DNA of 64,000 bases from Isoetes taiwanensis (lineage: Eukaryota; Streptophyta; Lycopodiopsida; Isoetales; Isoetaceae): contig JAJEKV010000012.1 in NCBI GenBank assembly GCA_021234155.1, positions 874,782-938,781 of the forward strand, in the 5' to 3' direction. The notes below the pieces were generated by a model. It saw only the letters and a list, made by a program, of their open reading frames with translations. It was not told the origin of the DNA and did no database searches. The translations under genes were made by a program, and so were the position numbers. Position 1 is the first letter of the stretch. Every line of letters starts with the position of its first letter. This document shows, one piece after another, positions 1 through 10,023 of this stretch.

Positions 1-2234
1 TTTCAATTTCTGTATTTTCTTTATCTGAATCCTTATCCAGACTTTGACTCGAAGCTTAGTTTTGTCCCGTTACAATGGATGTCTATCCTCAATTCTTTGG
101 TACGTTTATGGAAAGACGTTTGCAAATTAAAGATAATATGGCATTTACTGCTTATACTTCTTGATGAACCGGATCCTTCTGTTGATTTTGCAAGCTCCAA
201 TCTTTCCTCTCTTCTTCTTTTCCTCTGGTGTCTTTTCTTCAACATTTCTTCTTTCTTGGTTCTTCTTCATTTTTTCTTGCCATGAAATGCGGTTTGTGGA
301 TGATTACCTCCTTGACATCCACATCCACAATGGCTTGGAGCTTGCACCAGGGAGGCAAAGAGCAGGAAGGGGCCAAAGAATAGGAATTTGAATTTTAGTT
401 TTGAAATTAGAATTTCCCTCACAAATTGGGACTCCATTCTTAAGTAATGGCAGTTGAGCGGTGCCATAATTATAGTTTCATACCACAAAAGTGGCGGATG
501 CACGACCACATTTTGGGGGGACAGAGGGGACAGCCGAATTGGGACACCACAGCGTGTTTTTACCCTCAGTTTATCTAGCATGGAAGACAGTTTCAAATAA
601 GACATACATTTGTAAATTTAGGAGGAGGAGGAGGACTTTACTATCCCACTAGAGAATATAGGATATAAACTCGTCCCAAGTGTACATATTTCTCATTATA
701 CAATGTATACACTATGAGCATGGACTTCCAATGATGTCATGTCCAAAAAACATAAACCCAACATGAGCACACTCTATTTATTGTGAGCCGACATGTTCCA
801 TGAATTAATCATCATTTTGACTAGTTCTTTCGTATTGTAACATAAGGTAGTTCCTTTTGTCTTTCTTGTTTGGATACACCTTAGGAATATTTTAAAAAAA
901 TGCTTAGACATGCTAGAGAGGAACAATAATTTGTCCTTATGTGTTTGGCTTTTTCCCAACGTTTTGACCAAAATGTCCAAAACACATGAAGTTTACAATT
1001 CTAAGATACACATATACCCTCTTGTCTTTACAACAAATGACATATATATCAAACAGAAAAATTCGAACAATTCACAATTGTACATCCGACGACATGTTTC
1101 AGAACTTCCTTTTCTACAAATGTAGTCTTTGTAGAATATTCCTAGAAATTAATCTTTTTATTAAATCGTACATTCCATCCCTTCCCAACATTTAGTAATA
1201 TAATCATACTTTACTGTTAGCATCGTTACTTATTGCACATTTTCAAACTCATCATTATCATCTATCTATTGTCAACCAAGATGTTAAAAAAGTTTCTAGT
1301 TGTACCTAATAGTCATCTCTAAAGATTGGAGTTTGAAAACTTGACTGGCAAACTTGAGAGAATGAGGTTATGGTGTATGTTTGGCCAAACAACTAGGTTA
1401 ATCCTTTTGTTTCCAGTTTCTTGCTTTATACGCTGCTCCATGTGATGGTATTGAGAATTGATGCAAAAATGTACAGGAAACCTTTTCTAATTTGTATTAT
1501 TTGTACTCCAGAGAAGCTCCAAATGTAGGAACACATATGAAAATCCCTCAAAGCGGGTTGTCACAGCTGCATGAATAATAGCTATATACAACAAAAAAAT
1601 CCATATTTCATCATCATGCAGCAAATCTGCTGTTATGGGAACCCGGATCTCAAACAAAGGCAAATTGGCCACTTCCAGTGGAAAATTCGACATGCAAAAC
1701 AAGGCCATAACATAACACAGAGCCACTTCTGGATTAGCCTGATCCAGGTGCAAAAGCCCAGCAGAAATAGGCATCTAATCTGTTGCCTTGATGCTTTCCA
1801 ATAAAAGTCTTAAATAATTACCATATATTTACCCGTATTAACTCCATACTTACCATGATCAATTCCACAAGACATTGTTTAAAAGTCAATTGCCTAGTAT
1901 TTCCATGCAAAGAAACCCTAAATTTAGAACACCCAGCGACAAAAATACCACAAACCACCTAATATTATAAAACATAAGATTTCTAGCCAAAAAATGGGGG
2001 TGGGTAAAAGAAATCCACAAGACCATATGCCCAAACCGGCCTTGACTCCCACTTTGCAATTAGAATGCCAAGCTCCAGGTGGATATGCACTTGGAAGCCA
2101 TAATGGTCAAATGCTCTAAGACTTTTAGAGCATATAAAATCTTCTGCTATTGGTTTCATGGCCGGATCTTAGAGTCTCTTAAAAGGATGCTTACCTTTAA
2201 TTACCATACAATAGAAACATTTAAGGACCTTAAA
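1..2234. other. AT-rich intergenic DNA, nothing recognised
   Basis: I see no conserved protein motif, RNA gene or clear repeat here. The open frames are short, overlap on both strands and carry no recognisable domain. The first 600 bases contain open frames rich in basic residues on the minus strand, without a family signature. Confidence 0.5.
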
Positions 2235-2405
2235 GAGCTTGCAGAACGATCTCATCTGTCGGATCTGGTGGCTTCCAGAAGCTTCTTGACGGCCCTCTGG
2301 TGGCCCATCTCATTCGTCCATTTATTTGGGGATCTCCCACTTTTTAGCAAAAGTTTTTGCATTAGGAGGAAATTGAACCTCTGACCCCATTATCCCCACA
2401 CTTCC
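2235..2405 (-). repeat. SINE-like dispersed repeat, copy 1 (inverted relative to copy 2)
   Basis: Read on the minus strand, this stretch parallels 6,091-6,250 on the plus strand. The shared order is a GTGGGGATAAT start, a GGTTCAATT box resembling the RNA polymerase III B box, TTGCTAAAAAGTG, then AAATGGACG, GATGAGATGGGCC and AGAAGCTTC blocks. Known plant SINEs have a tRNA-like head followed by an unrelated body, and this layout fits. The A box is not clear in this copy. The call is an inference from two copies and the B-box-like sequence. Confidence 0.5.
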
Positions 2406-2414
2406 ATTGTTCAA

Positions 2415-2937
2415 TATATACTGCTTTTTTCTTGTTAAGGTTATCTAAAACCCTAGTGGTTCTAAAGTGTTCAAGATTGTTCTAGAATTTAGGGCATGCA
2501 CATATATCCCACATGCGTAGATGCAAAAAAGAGCCTCCTCCTTCGATATATAAGGAGGCTACCCACATGAGGATAGGCAATTCTGATTCTTGGCTAGAAA
2601 GTTCTAGATTGCTCTAGAAAGTTCTAGAATGTTCTAAATAATTGTGGAATGTTCTGAAAAAGGCCCTAGGATCTTCTAAAAGGCTTCTGCTTTTTTCAGA
2701 ACATTCCACAATTATTTACAACATCTTAGAACTTTCTAGAGCACTCTAGAACTTTCTAGCCAAGAATAAGAATGCCTATCCTCATTTGGCTAACCTTCTT
2801 ATATATTGAAAAAGGAGACTATTTTTTGCATCTATGCATGTGGGATATATGTGCATGCCCTAAATTCTAGAACAATCTTGAATGTTCTGGAACCATTAGG
2901 GTTCCAGATAACCTTAACAAGAAAAAAGCAGATATAT
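2415..2937. repeat. 0.5 kb foldback (long inverted repeat) element
   Basis: The two halves, about 2,421-2,672 and 2,693-2,931, are reverse complements over nearly their whole length with scattered mismatches. The outer ends pair CTGCTTTTTTCTTGTTAAGG with its complement, and the loop is about 20 bases around 2,673-2,692. The transcript of either strand could fold into one hairpin of roughly 240 base pairs. This is the structure of a foldback element or a large MITE. No open frame of interest lies inside. A target duplication is not certain; both sides are AT-rich with TATATA. Confidence 0.85.
2597..2634. promoter_or_regulatory. Heat shock element array inside the foldback
   Basis: The sequence at 2,617-2,634 is a perfect four-unit heat shock element with the pattern GAAnnTTCnnGAAnnTTC. 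A further GAAnnTTC pair sits at 2,597-2,604, and GAAnnTTC with an extra GAA one base later at 2,647-2,658. The opposite arm carries related units. Plant heat shock factors bind arrays of alternating GAA and TTC modules of this spacing. Function here is inferred from the sequence alone. Confidence 0.55.
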
Positions 2938-3086
2938 CTCTAATATATAATTGTAATAAGGAGGGAAGGGCTAGCTTGAAGGTTTTAAATTTTCAATTGT
3001 TTAAAGACACGTGGCAACATAAAAAATCTAGACAGTGGAAAATAATTTTGGGGTTTAAGGTTTGTTCGAAGCGGGCATGTCAAAAC

Positions 3087-3145
3087 TTCTCGAAGGTGGA
3101 ACCGCCTTCTTTGTTGCTCTAGAAGCTTCTTCTTTAATATAAAAG
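3087..3145 (+). promoter_or_regulatory. Heat-shock-type promoter: HSE pairs plus TATA box
   Basis: TTCnnGAA lies at 3,087-3,094 and GAAnnTTC at 3,122-3,129, followed nine bases later by TATAAAAG at 3,138-3,145. The arrangement resembles a compact heat-inducible promoter reading to the right. No recognisable gene follows; the next 150 bases lead into the hairpin at 3,304. It may belong to a retroelement LTR, since some heat-activated plant retrotransposons carry HSEs in their LTRs, but no LTR borders were found. Confidence 0.35.
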
Positions 3146-3303
3146 AGGTTTGCTCAGAATAACTGGGCCGATGCTTCTCGACACATTAGGTTTGGAATTG
3201 ATTGTATGGGCCATCTCTTCGTCGGTGTCTTTTTTGTTTTGCCTATCCCTTATGAAAGAAATAAGGCGGTGTGGTCATATTTTGTGGTCGGACGTTATGT
3301 AGA

Positions 3304-3407
3304 ATGGCATGGGGGAAGCCATTCTTGCATGCCCCCATGACCGTGAATCAGGGAGCCCCTCCCCGATTGCAGTCATGGGGCAAGAAGAATAACTTCCCCC
3401 ATGCCAT
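3304..3407. repeat. GC-rich hairpin element, copy 1
   Basis: The left arm 3,304-3,341 and right arm 3,372-3,407 pair over about 36 bases with a few mismatches. The loop holds the word GGGAGCCCCTCCCC. A conserved tail with the words CATTCTCGACAAGAATGA and CACTTGCCTTGAC follows to about 3,520 and resembles 10,211-10,280. Similar hairpins lie at 10,024, 12,621 and 50,002, which suggests one small non-coding mobile family. Confidence 0.7.
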
Positions 3408-3520
3408 TGTACAACGCCAAGGCAAGAAGAACCGGATTCTACGTGCTTTTGGGGACCCATTTTCCATTCTCGACAAGAATGATCGAGTATCAGCAAGAAC
3501 ACGCACCACTTGCCTTGACG

Positions 3521-4551
3521 CGTGTAGTCATGCTTGAAAATTTGTGGTCCATTTGTCTTTCCAATCTGAGAGCTCTTTCTGTGATGGTTTTAAGGCAAGC
3601 GTGGCTTTTAAGGGGCGAAGCTTTAAGAATGCCTCGATTAGGTTTGTAAGCATGTTCGGACTAGAACCAAAGGTTCGAAACTTCCTTTTTGCAACACCAC
3701 TTGCTCTGCCTCGCGAACTTTATGGTCAAGTAGACAATCGTAGTATTGTTATCAATTGACGCCTGCCGTTTGTTGCTCCACAAACTCGTTTTTTCTTCCT
3801 CTGTTTTAAGCATTTATACCGTGATGCAAAAGAGAAGTTTCTCCTCGATAACTCAATACTATGCCTTCTGATTCCTTTTTCCAAATTAACCGACTAATTT
3901 TGAGACAAAGCATGTTCATGGTCGGCTAGATATCAAGGCATGTGAGCAAACCATTGGTAATCGCTTCGCTTGAATTTTCCTAGAGGTATATGGGTTTCGC
4001 TTTTGGGTATTATAGGTTAAAGCTTACGTCGTTCCTCAAGACAATTTTTCTGGTTTCGCTTCTTGATATGCCCGTGCTTGACCCTATAGAGGTCTACAAA
4101 ATGTAGCATAAACAACCAAAAAGATATGATCCGTGGATTTCTCACGGGGATTTTTTGATTGTGAAAAGTGGAGATTAAGTTGCCATGCATTTGCCCCGCA
4201 AATTCTGAATTGCAAATCTTGAGAGGCTACTTTCGGCTAAAATTAGGTGCGCGCCTTTCCGCTTCTTTCGCTTTTTCCCTTGCTAGATTTCCAATTTTTC
4301 ATTCTAGACCTAGGCATGACTCTTCCAAACAGGTCGCATTTTTGAGCAAGGCTACCATTACGCTTAGAATGGTAAATGTTGTAAAGGGATAGGAAACACG
4401 CTTTAGCCTTAAACTGATTGGGCCGAAATCCTCTTTTTGGGTGCGAGTTATCTTTCAAAAGACAATTTTAAAAACTCACCGATGATGCGGCATTTACGCA
4501 TCAAATAAGCTATCTAATATTGACCTTCCAAATAAGTTAAAGTTTCAATAT
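3521..4551. other. Non-coding stretch, nothing recognised
   Basis: Open frames are under 85 codons and have no family signature. The sequence may be a decayed LTR or its leader, but no primer-binding site or terminal repeat was found. Confidence 0.4.
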
Positions 4552-4731
4552 AATCGTGGTATTTATCAACCAACCACATGTTTGAACCAAAAAAAAATAC
4601 GAGGTTTTTGTGGACTTAAACGAATTTTTTAGTGAGTGTCATGCTAAAACCACATTGAGAGAAAAAATACACGGAGTTTTTTTTATTTCATGTTGGTTCA
4701 AACATGACGGTGGTTGATAAATACCACGATT
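4552..4731. mobile_element. Short MITE with about 38 bp terminal inverted repeats
   Basis: The left arm 4,552-4,590 begins AATCGTGGTATTTATCAACC, and the right arm 4,693-4,731 is its reverse complement with a few differences in the middle. The total length of 180 bases and lack of coding capacity fit a miniature inverted-repeat transposable element. I could not settle a target-site duplication, so the superfamily is unknown. Confidence 0.8.
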
Positions 4732-4769
4732 GCCTATAGGACACTTTAGGGTGTCTTTTCACCGGGCTC

Positions 4770-5159
4770 ATGGTGGAGTCTCAAGATCTTTACCGCCTGC
4801 CACTACATCATCGAAGAAGATACCATTGCCTATTTAGAAATCCAACTCTATTATTTGTTCATGAACTTGGCCAAAAAATGAAAGAGCCAGTATCTACTGT
4901 CCGAAAGCCCCAAGGCAAGCAGAGAACTTCACTTTCACTTTTGCCTGCTAGTGAAGAGCCACAACAAAGAGATGATCCAACTGAGGGGGGTTCATTTAAA
5001 AGAAGGAAATCTCAGATATTAAGGAGTCATATTACCAACTTCCAAGAGAATAAAACAATCGAGACTCGAAAGCACAAGCAGCCCAATGAGAAGAAAATCA
5101 ATAGAGCCAAGTGTCGACATCGATCTTATCTTTACATCACCAAGATGGCAATAAATTAA
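4770..5159 (+). CDS. Hypothetical basic 129-codon open frame
   Basis: The frame is rich in Lys, Arg and Gln, with a serine/proline/glutamate-rich middle and a basic C-terminal third. I recognise no domain. It begins just to the right of a MITE and has no clear promoter. A chance frame or a leftover of a retroelement gag-like gene is as likely as a real gene. Confidence 0.12.
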   Translation: MVESQDLYRLPLHHRRRYHCLFRNPTLLFVHELGQKMKEPVSTVRKPQGKQRTSLSLLPASEEPQQRDDPTEGGSFKRRKSQILRSHITNFQENKTIETRKHKQPNEKKINRAKCRHRSYLYITKMAIN

Positions 5160-5981
5160 AATTGCGGTAATGCTTTATAACAATAGTGCATGTTGCGACT
5201 TAGGAGGCTTGCGTGTTTATAATGCCGCCTAATAGACCCTGGTGGTGGTTAATAAAATCCTTCTATTTCCCTCTTTGTTTTTATTTTCTTTATTATTAAA
5301 GAGCATATCGTTAATAATAAGAGCAATTAGAATTTGAAGACAAATCCATCTGGAGCCCATTTGTGTAATGTCCAAGTCCAAGAGGCTTGCAATGTCAATG
5401 AGATCTCTTCAAACGCAACATATCCCTAAGATGTACAATGGGCATGCTAATTTTGTGAATGAATGGACTGCACATAGCCTTGGATAGCTATAAAAGGAAT
5501 TGTCAAAGCACAACAATTTTCTTACTATATTCGCTTAAATATTTCGATTCATCTCAAGTGCATGGTGCATATAAAATCTCTTAAAGGATATCTCTCAATG
5601 GTTGTGTCTTAATGCCTGGTGTACATTTTATAATGCAACTTAATATTCGTCACACTGACAAAGCCTTTGATCCCATTTTTATTAATGTTAATTTAATTAC
5701 TTGGCTTCGAAAGCTTTTAAAGCCCTTTTCCTTGTGGTGCATACATAGCCTTATTAAAATTTTCCAAATTGACATCAGATCCCTTCTATTTAGTCAATGA
5801 TCTATGCAATTTTTTTATCTATCTCTAAGAGCAAAACCTATTCGATTCACATCCATCAAATGAAAACAGTAGAACTATCTCCATCTCTATGGTTTCACTA
5901 TAACTTTTGGGTACCCACAAACCACTCCATATGCAAATCTAGTTTAGAAATTTATCAAATGTTAAGACATTAGTAATAATT
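5160..5981. other. AT-rich DNA, nothing recognised
   Basis: No open frame above 62 codons and no structured repeat was noticed. Confidence 0.4.
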
Positions 5982-6050
5982 CACTACTGGGTAGGTTTGG
6001 AGCCAAAGAAATGTTCGCGGCGGCCTTGGTCGCCGCGATAAATTTCTTGT
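5982..6050. mobile_element. CACTA-like terminal fragment with GC-rich hairpin, copy 1
   Basis: The stretch starts CACTAC and contains a palindrome at 6,008-6,046: GAAAT, a spacer, CGCGGCGGCC, TTGG, CGCCGCG, then ATTTC. Read on the minus strand it gives ACAAGAAATTTATCGCGGCG, much like the ends of plant CACTA (En/Spm) transposons, which begin CACTACAAGAAA. A near-identical hairpin is at 48,695-48,733. No transposase is present, so these are non-autonomous or relict ends. Confidence 0.5.
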
Positions 6051-6067
6051 ATTAAATAATGGAAGTG

Positions 6068-6320
6068 AGGAGAGTTGGTTAAGGGGTTGCTGTGGGGATA
6101 ATTGTGTTAGGGGTTCAATTCTCTTCTCATACAAGAAATATTGCTAAAAAGTGAAAGAACCTCAATAAATGGACGGATGAGATGGGCCATCAGAGGGTCG
6201 CCAAGAAGCTTCCGGAGGATTAGATCCGATGGCTGAAATCGCAAGGGATCAAATGGATGGTCAGGACCTGGCGGTTGATATATAAAGATTAGATCTGATG
6301 GCTGAAATCGCAATAGTAGT
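6068..6320 (+). repeat. SINE-like dispersed repeat, copy 2
   Basis: A TGGTTAAGGGG word near 6,076 and GGTTCAATTCT near 6,112 lie at about the spacing of polymerase III A and B boxes. The body matches the inverted copy at 2,235-2,405. Inside the 3' part a block of about 27 bases, GATTAGATCYGATGGCTGAA, is duplicated at about 6,219 and 6,288. This is inferred to be a tRNA-derived SINE; the A box is weak. Confidence 0.55.
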
Positions 6321-6772
6321 AATTATATATATATTAGGATAAGATATATATAGACACAAATAAATAATCGTTGGGCAATTCAAAAAGTAAAGTAGGCGCA
6401 TAGGATGTAATGCCAAATTCCTCATGCTATAAGCAGATGTAATATAAGGTAAATGGGAGACTTGTAGTGCAATGGTATGTTGTGTGCACCCCTCCTCGAT
6501 CCATCTGAGGAAAGCTATGGCATCTCTCATGCGTCCCATGCCATATGTAGTCCGTATCTGAGACGAAACATTTTAAGAATTAAAATTTGGATAGACAGAA
6601 ACGTTCATTTAATCGATGGAACTTCTTTATGTTTAGATAATGTGCCCTTGAGAACATTATTGTTTCACACGTCATCACAACACTATGCTTTCAAATAAGG
6701 TGCACTATTCACATTTGATCTCTACATCTATTGACCATTCAGAGAGTCTTTTTGGGTAATGGGTACTCAAGT

Positions 6773-6955
6773 GTACATCAAGTTTAAGATAAGGTAATGG
6801 AATCTTTTTTGGGTTGGTATCATTGTATCATCATTGTTGTAAAAACTTCAAAGTATAGATCAAATTTAAGGCAAGGTAATGGAATCTTTTTTGCGTTGAC
6901 ATCAATGAATCATAATTGATGTTGAAATTGCAAAGTGTAGATCAAGTTTAAGCCT
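6773..6955. repeat. Tandem repeat, two to three units of about 85 bp
   Basis: The words TAGATCAA, TTTAAG, AAGGTAATGGAATCTTTTTTG and GTTG-CATCA recur at a period near 85 bases, from 6,773 and again from 6,857, with a partial third unit at 6,937. The flanking DNA from 6,320 to 7,670 holds nothing else I recognise. Confidence 0.6.
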
Positions 6956-7674
6956 TAAGTCTTCCGTTTTCAACATGTCCTCAATGAACCCAAGGTTGAC
7001 CCTTCCAAAATTACCTATTTCATTATTAAGGGGCGCATTAGTGTACATAAGATTCTAACACTAGATGGATTTTAAGAAGATTCTAATTTCATCACTTGAG
7101 CATTCTATTAACATGGACCAATGGATCATAAATGGATTATAGCCTTCTAGACTAAAAAGTAATAGAGGCAGTTGGCATTGTACAATCGATCATTGGATCA
7201 TGGATGGATTAATCCTTGTCTATTTAAAAAAAGGTAATGAAGGCAGTGATGTGCACGCATCTTAAAGCAAGTTAACCATGCATGATGAAACAAGTTAGCC
7301 TCAAAAAGACAGTGAAACTTAAGACCTCCTAGAAACGTTTTTTGCCCCAATTCTTTGCAAGTTCATGTCCAAGCAAATTATGCTTCTCAATTAAAAATAC
7401 TGTCATACAATATATAGTTCCTGACATGACTTTTCATAATGTATTGAAACATTTCAAATGCTATTTCAACTTTCCTCTGGCAGATCCGTTTTCTCTAAGG
7501 CTTTGCAACTAAGTAACTTTCGATTCCATAGAACAAAGAATGCTAAAGATGGAAGAGGCTGACCCTTTTAACAGTAAACTGCAAAACTTAGCCCACTCGA
7601 ACCAAAAATACTTCTCTACAAACGAAACCAGAGTTGATTTTCAAAATAAATTTTCATATTCAAGTCCCAATTAA

Positions 7675-8713
7675 TTACAAGGGGCTGCCTTTACTTTGAA
7701 GCCCTGTATGGTTCAGAAGCCTGCGTATGACGTTTTCAGCCTCCGAAAGAGCTCTGTGTGGAACTCCTGTGCATTTTTCAAATTCCATAACCTCAGGGTT
7801 TCCACCCTCTAGTCTACATGATATCCACAAGCAAGCTGCCAAAGAGATTACAAGGTATAACCTATCCAGCTGCCGCACCTTCAAACTAGCAAAAATCCTC
7901 TTAAACAGTTTCATTGCCAGGGAGAAAACATGAGAGCCCACTTTCAAACTTCTCTGCCATTTCCTAAGCACCCTACTCATGCTTGCAAATATCAAGTCTG
8001 TGCTTTCTATTGGTCTGTAAAATCCACATGACCTAGCGCGAGGATTTGCCAGGATTCTTTTTACCCGTGGTGTTGCAGAAGAGTGGCCGTTCTATCAAAA
8101 TCAAGTAAAAATATTAGGATCCAAAGAGGGAAAAGGAAGAGAAACAGAATAGTGATTAGCATCCAAGGAAATGATTGAATACCTTTAGGTTGGATTGTAA
8201 ATCCCAAGAACTGTCAGTGCAGGTTGTGGTAGAGTCTGAAGAAACTGATATGGATTCCTCACTTCCCAATCTGAAAAAGGTCTCTGAAGCATCAGAGGAA
8301 ACGGTACCAGAACTTAAGCAGCTCTTTCCAGAGCTTTCTGCACAACTATAGTCCTCTTGTTCTTGCATATCCTTTTTCCAAATGTCTATCTTGAGTATGG
8401 ATTTAGGATCAGTAGATGAGTAAGCACTTGCTATAGCCTCTGAGGCAGAGACTTTATCAAAACCTCTGGATTCCCTAGATTGCTTAGAATCCAAGCAAAG
8501 GGAGCACATGTCTGAAACTGGAGGAAACTGAGGCCCAGATGCCAGCCAAGCTGTAGGAGAACTGCAATTCTGGCATAACAGCGCTCTCAAGTGGCGTGCT
8601 ACGAGAAAATTAGCACCATGAACTTTTGCATCACAAGCCCAACAGAGGAAAGCATCATCTGCACTGCAATGTAATGAAGCTTTGTTTTGACAGAGCCCGC
8701 ACACAGGATCCAT
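7675..8713 (-). CDS. B-box zinc-finger protein (BBX, single-B-box clade V type)
   Basis: Exon 1 is 8,183-8,713 and exon 2 is 7,675-8,091, joined by a 91-base intron (donor AAG|GT, acceptor TAG|AAC) in phase 0. The product is 315 residues. The start is the ATG at 8,713; upstream in-frame codons lack another ATG. Residues 5-41 form a B-box with zinc ligands C5, C8, C16, D19, C24, C27, H32 and H41. The following CQNC and MCSLC pairs are a degenerate continuation typical of single-B-box proteins. A Ser-rich linker covers about residues 80-176. The second exon ends in a helical, cyclin-box-like segment (about 210-305, with AACLWISCRLE and TGVP) shared, from memory, with Arabidopsis BBX28-32-type proteins. 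Such proteins act in the nucleus as cofactors in light, clock and flowering control, usually by protein contacts. The exact orthologue is not assigned. Confidence 0.9.
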
Positions 8714-8805
8714 GACGGCTCGACTTCGGCGCAAGAACAAGGGTTTACAAACATGGAAGATATACTAACTCATACGTTCTACATACATGGAAGACGTGCT
8801 CTTCA

Positions 8806-8814
8806 AAAATATCT
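8806..8814 (+). promoter_or_regulatory. Evening element near the BBX 5' end
   Basis: The sequence AAAATATCT is the plant evening element, bound by clock MYB-like factors. It lies about 95 bases upstream of the BBX start codon, probably in the 5' untranslated region given the TATA-like site near 8,880. Many BBX genes are clock-regulated, so the site is plausible, but a 9-base match can arise by chance. Confidence 0.4.
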
Positions 8815-8878
8815 GCTAACTTCATTTTTGGTTCTACAGACGTGGAAGGACTGCCAACTCTAATAACCCAAAACAGAC

Positions 8879-8887
8879 AATATATAG
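8879..8887 (-). promoter_or_regulatory. TATA-like box for the BBX gene
   Basis: On the minus strand the sequence reads CTATATATTG about 170 bases upstream of the start codon. This is a reasonable core promoter position and would place transcription start near 8,850. It is inferred from sequence only. Confidence 0.35.
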
Positions 8888-9314
8888 AGAACCGAAAAAC
8901 AGACACAAGGACTAGATTCAGAGATCCAAAATTGAAGAGTAAGAGTCGTCACAAGCTCAAAATGTGGGAAAATTGAACCGCAAGGGCGCAACTTTGGTAC
9001 CAAACAGCAGAATAAAAGGATTGAAGAATCAGAGCAAGTTGAAATAGATTATCATATTTGAGAGAGCCCCACATAAAAATTAAAGATTTACCACATACCA
9101 AGGACAGCAGCAAAGGAAGGCCCACAATGCATGGCGGAACGAAGGAGGTCCATAGGCCACAAGGTCCTGTGCGTCGGCCGGGCCGCCGATCTGAACGTGT
9201 GGTCTTCCAAACCCTAAGCTTCAAACGGGCCGCAGATCGTTGTCTGCTACAGAATGAAAATATCTTCGTTTTTCCACTGCTCAGGTGGCATCCACGCTTC
9301 CTGCGTCTTCATCC

Positions 9315-9324
9315 GCCACGTGGC
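9315..9324. promoter_or_regulatory. Perfect palindromic G-box upstream of BBX
   Basis: GCCACGTGGC is a ten-base palindrome with the CACGTG core that bZIP (HY5-type) and bHLH (PIF-type) factors bind. It lies about 600 bases upstream of the BBX start codon. HY5 and PIF control of BBX genes is well known, which makes this a good candidate light-response site. Confidence 0.55.
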
Positions 9325-9329
9325 CCCGC

Positions 9330-10023
9330 CTCCGCCCTTAATGGTGGGGTCTTTTTTCACATGGTTTAGCATTGCCCATTTGTTTTTTGATCTCATGGAT
9401 CCCACTCCTCCCCGATCTTTATCTCCATCCAGATAAGAACTTATGGTTCCAATATCATCCTCATCATCATCATCGAGATGCTCGTCCTAGATATTCTTCG
9501 CGCAGTTTTCGTGGCTAACGTATCTCCATGGTCACCCTCCACACCATGTCCTTGTATTCCTTCACTATACCAGTTGTGGTTCAAGTTGCTTCCTCCTCCT
9601 GTACGTGGCGCTACACGCACCACGCCATTTACTAATGTCAATCATCAACTGCATTCACCCTCAATTTTTAGGAGTTTTATATACAATTAACTTCTTTTCT
9701 ACTCCTTCTAGCAGACCTGGGTTTTACACACAAGTCTCTTGGGACATCTGAACTAAGATAAAGAAAGATTCCACTTGGTACCATCTTACCTACTACTCAC
9801 ATGCCCAATGAAGGCATGTGTCACAATTCTATAGTCCTACGTATAAGCCTCATCCTTGGCTTTCATCCATCCATTAAAATATCCAGCATTATAAAAGTCC
9901 TCCACCTATGTGTTTCTTTTTTTCCTCCAACCCATAGTTACTTATCCAATAGCATGTTCTCTTTATTTCCGTTGCACAAGTCTATAGCTATTTCTGGCAG
10001 CAGTCCTTTATGTTTTGTGGATG
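9330..10023. other. Intergenic DNA with a short ATC-rich run
   Basis: Apart from a CAT/ATC-rich run near 9,458-9,475, I see no feature. The open frames are short and carry no family motif. Confidence 0.4.
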
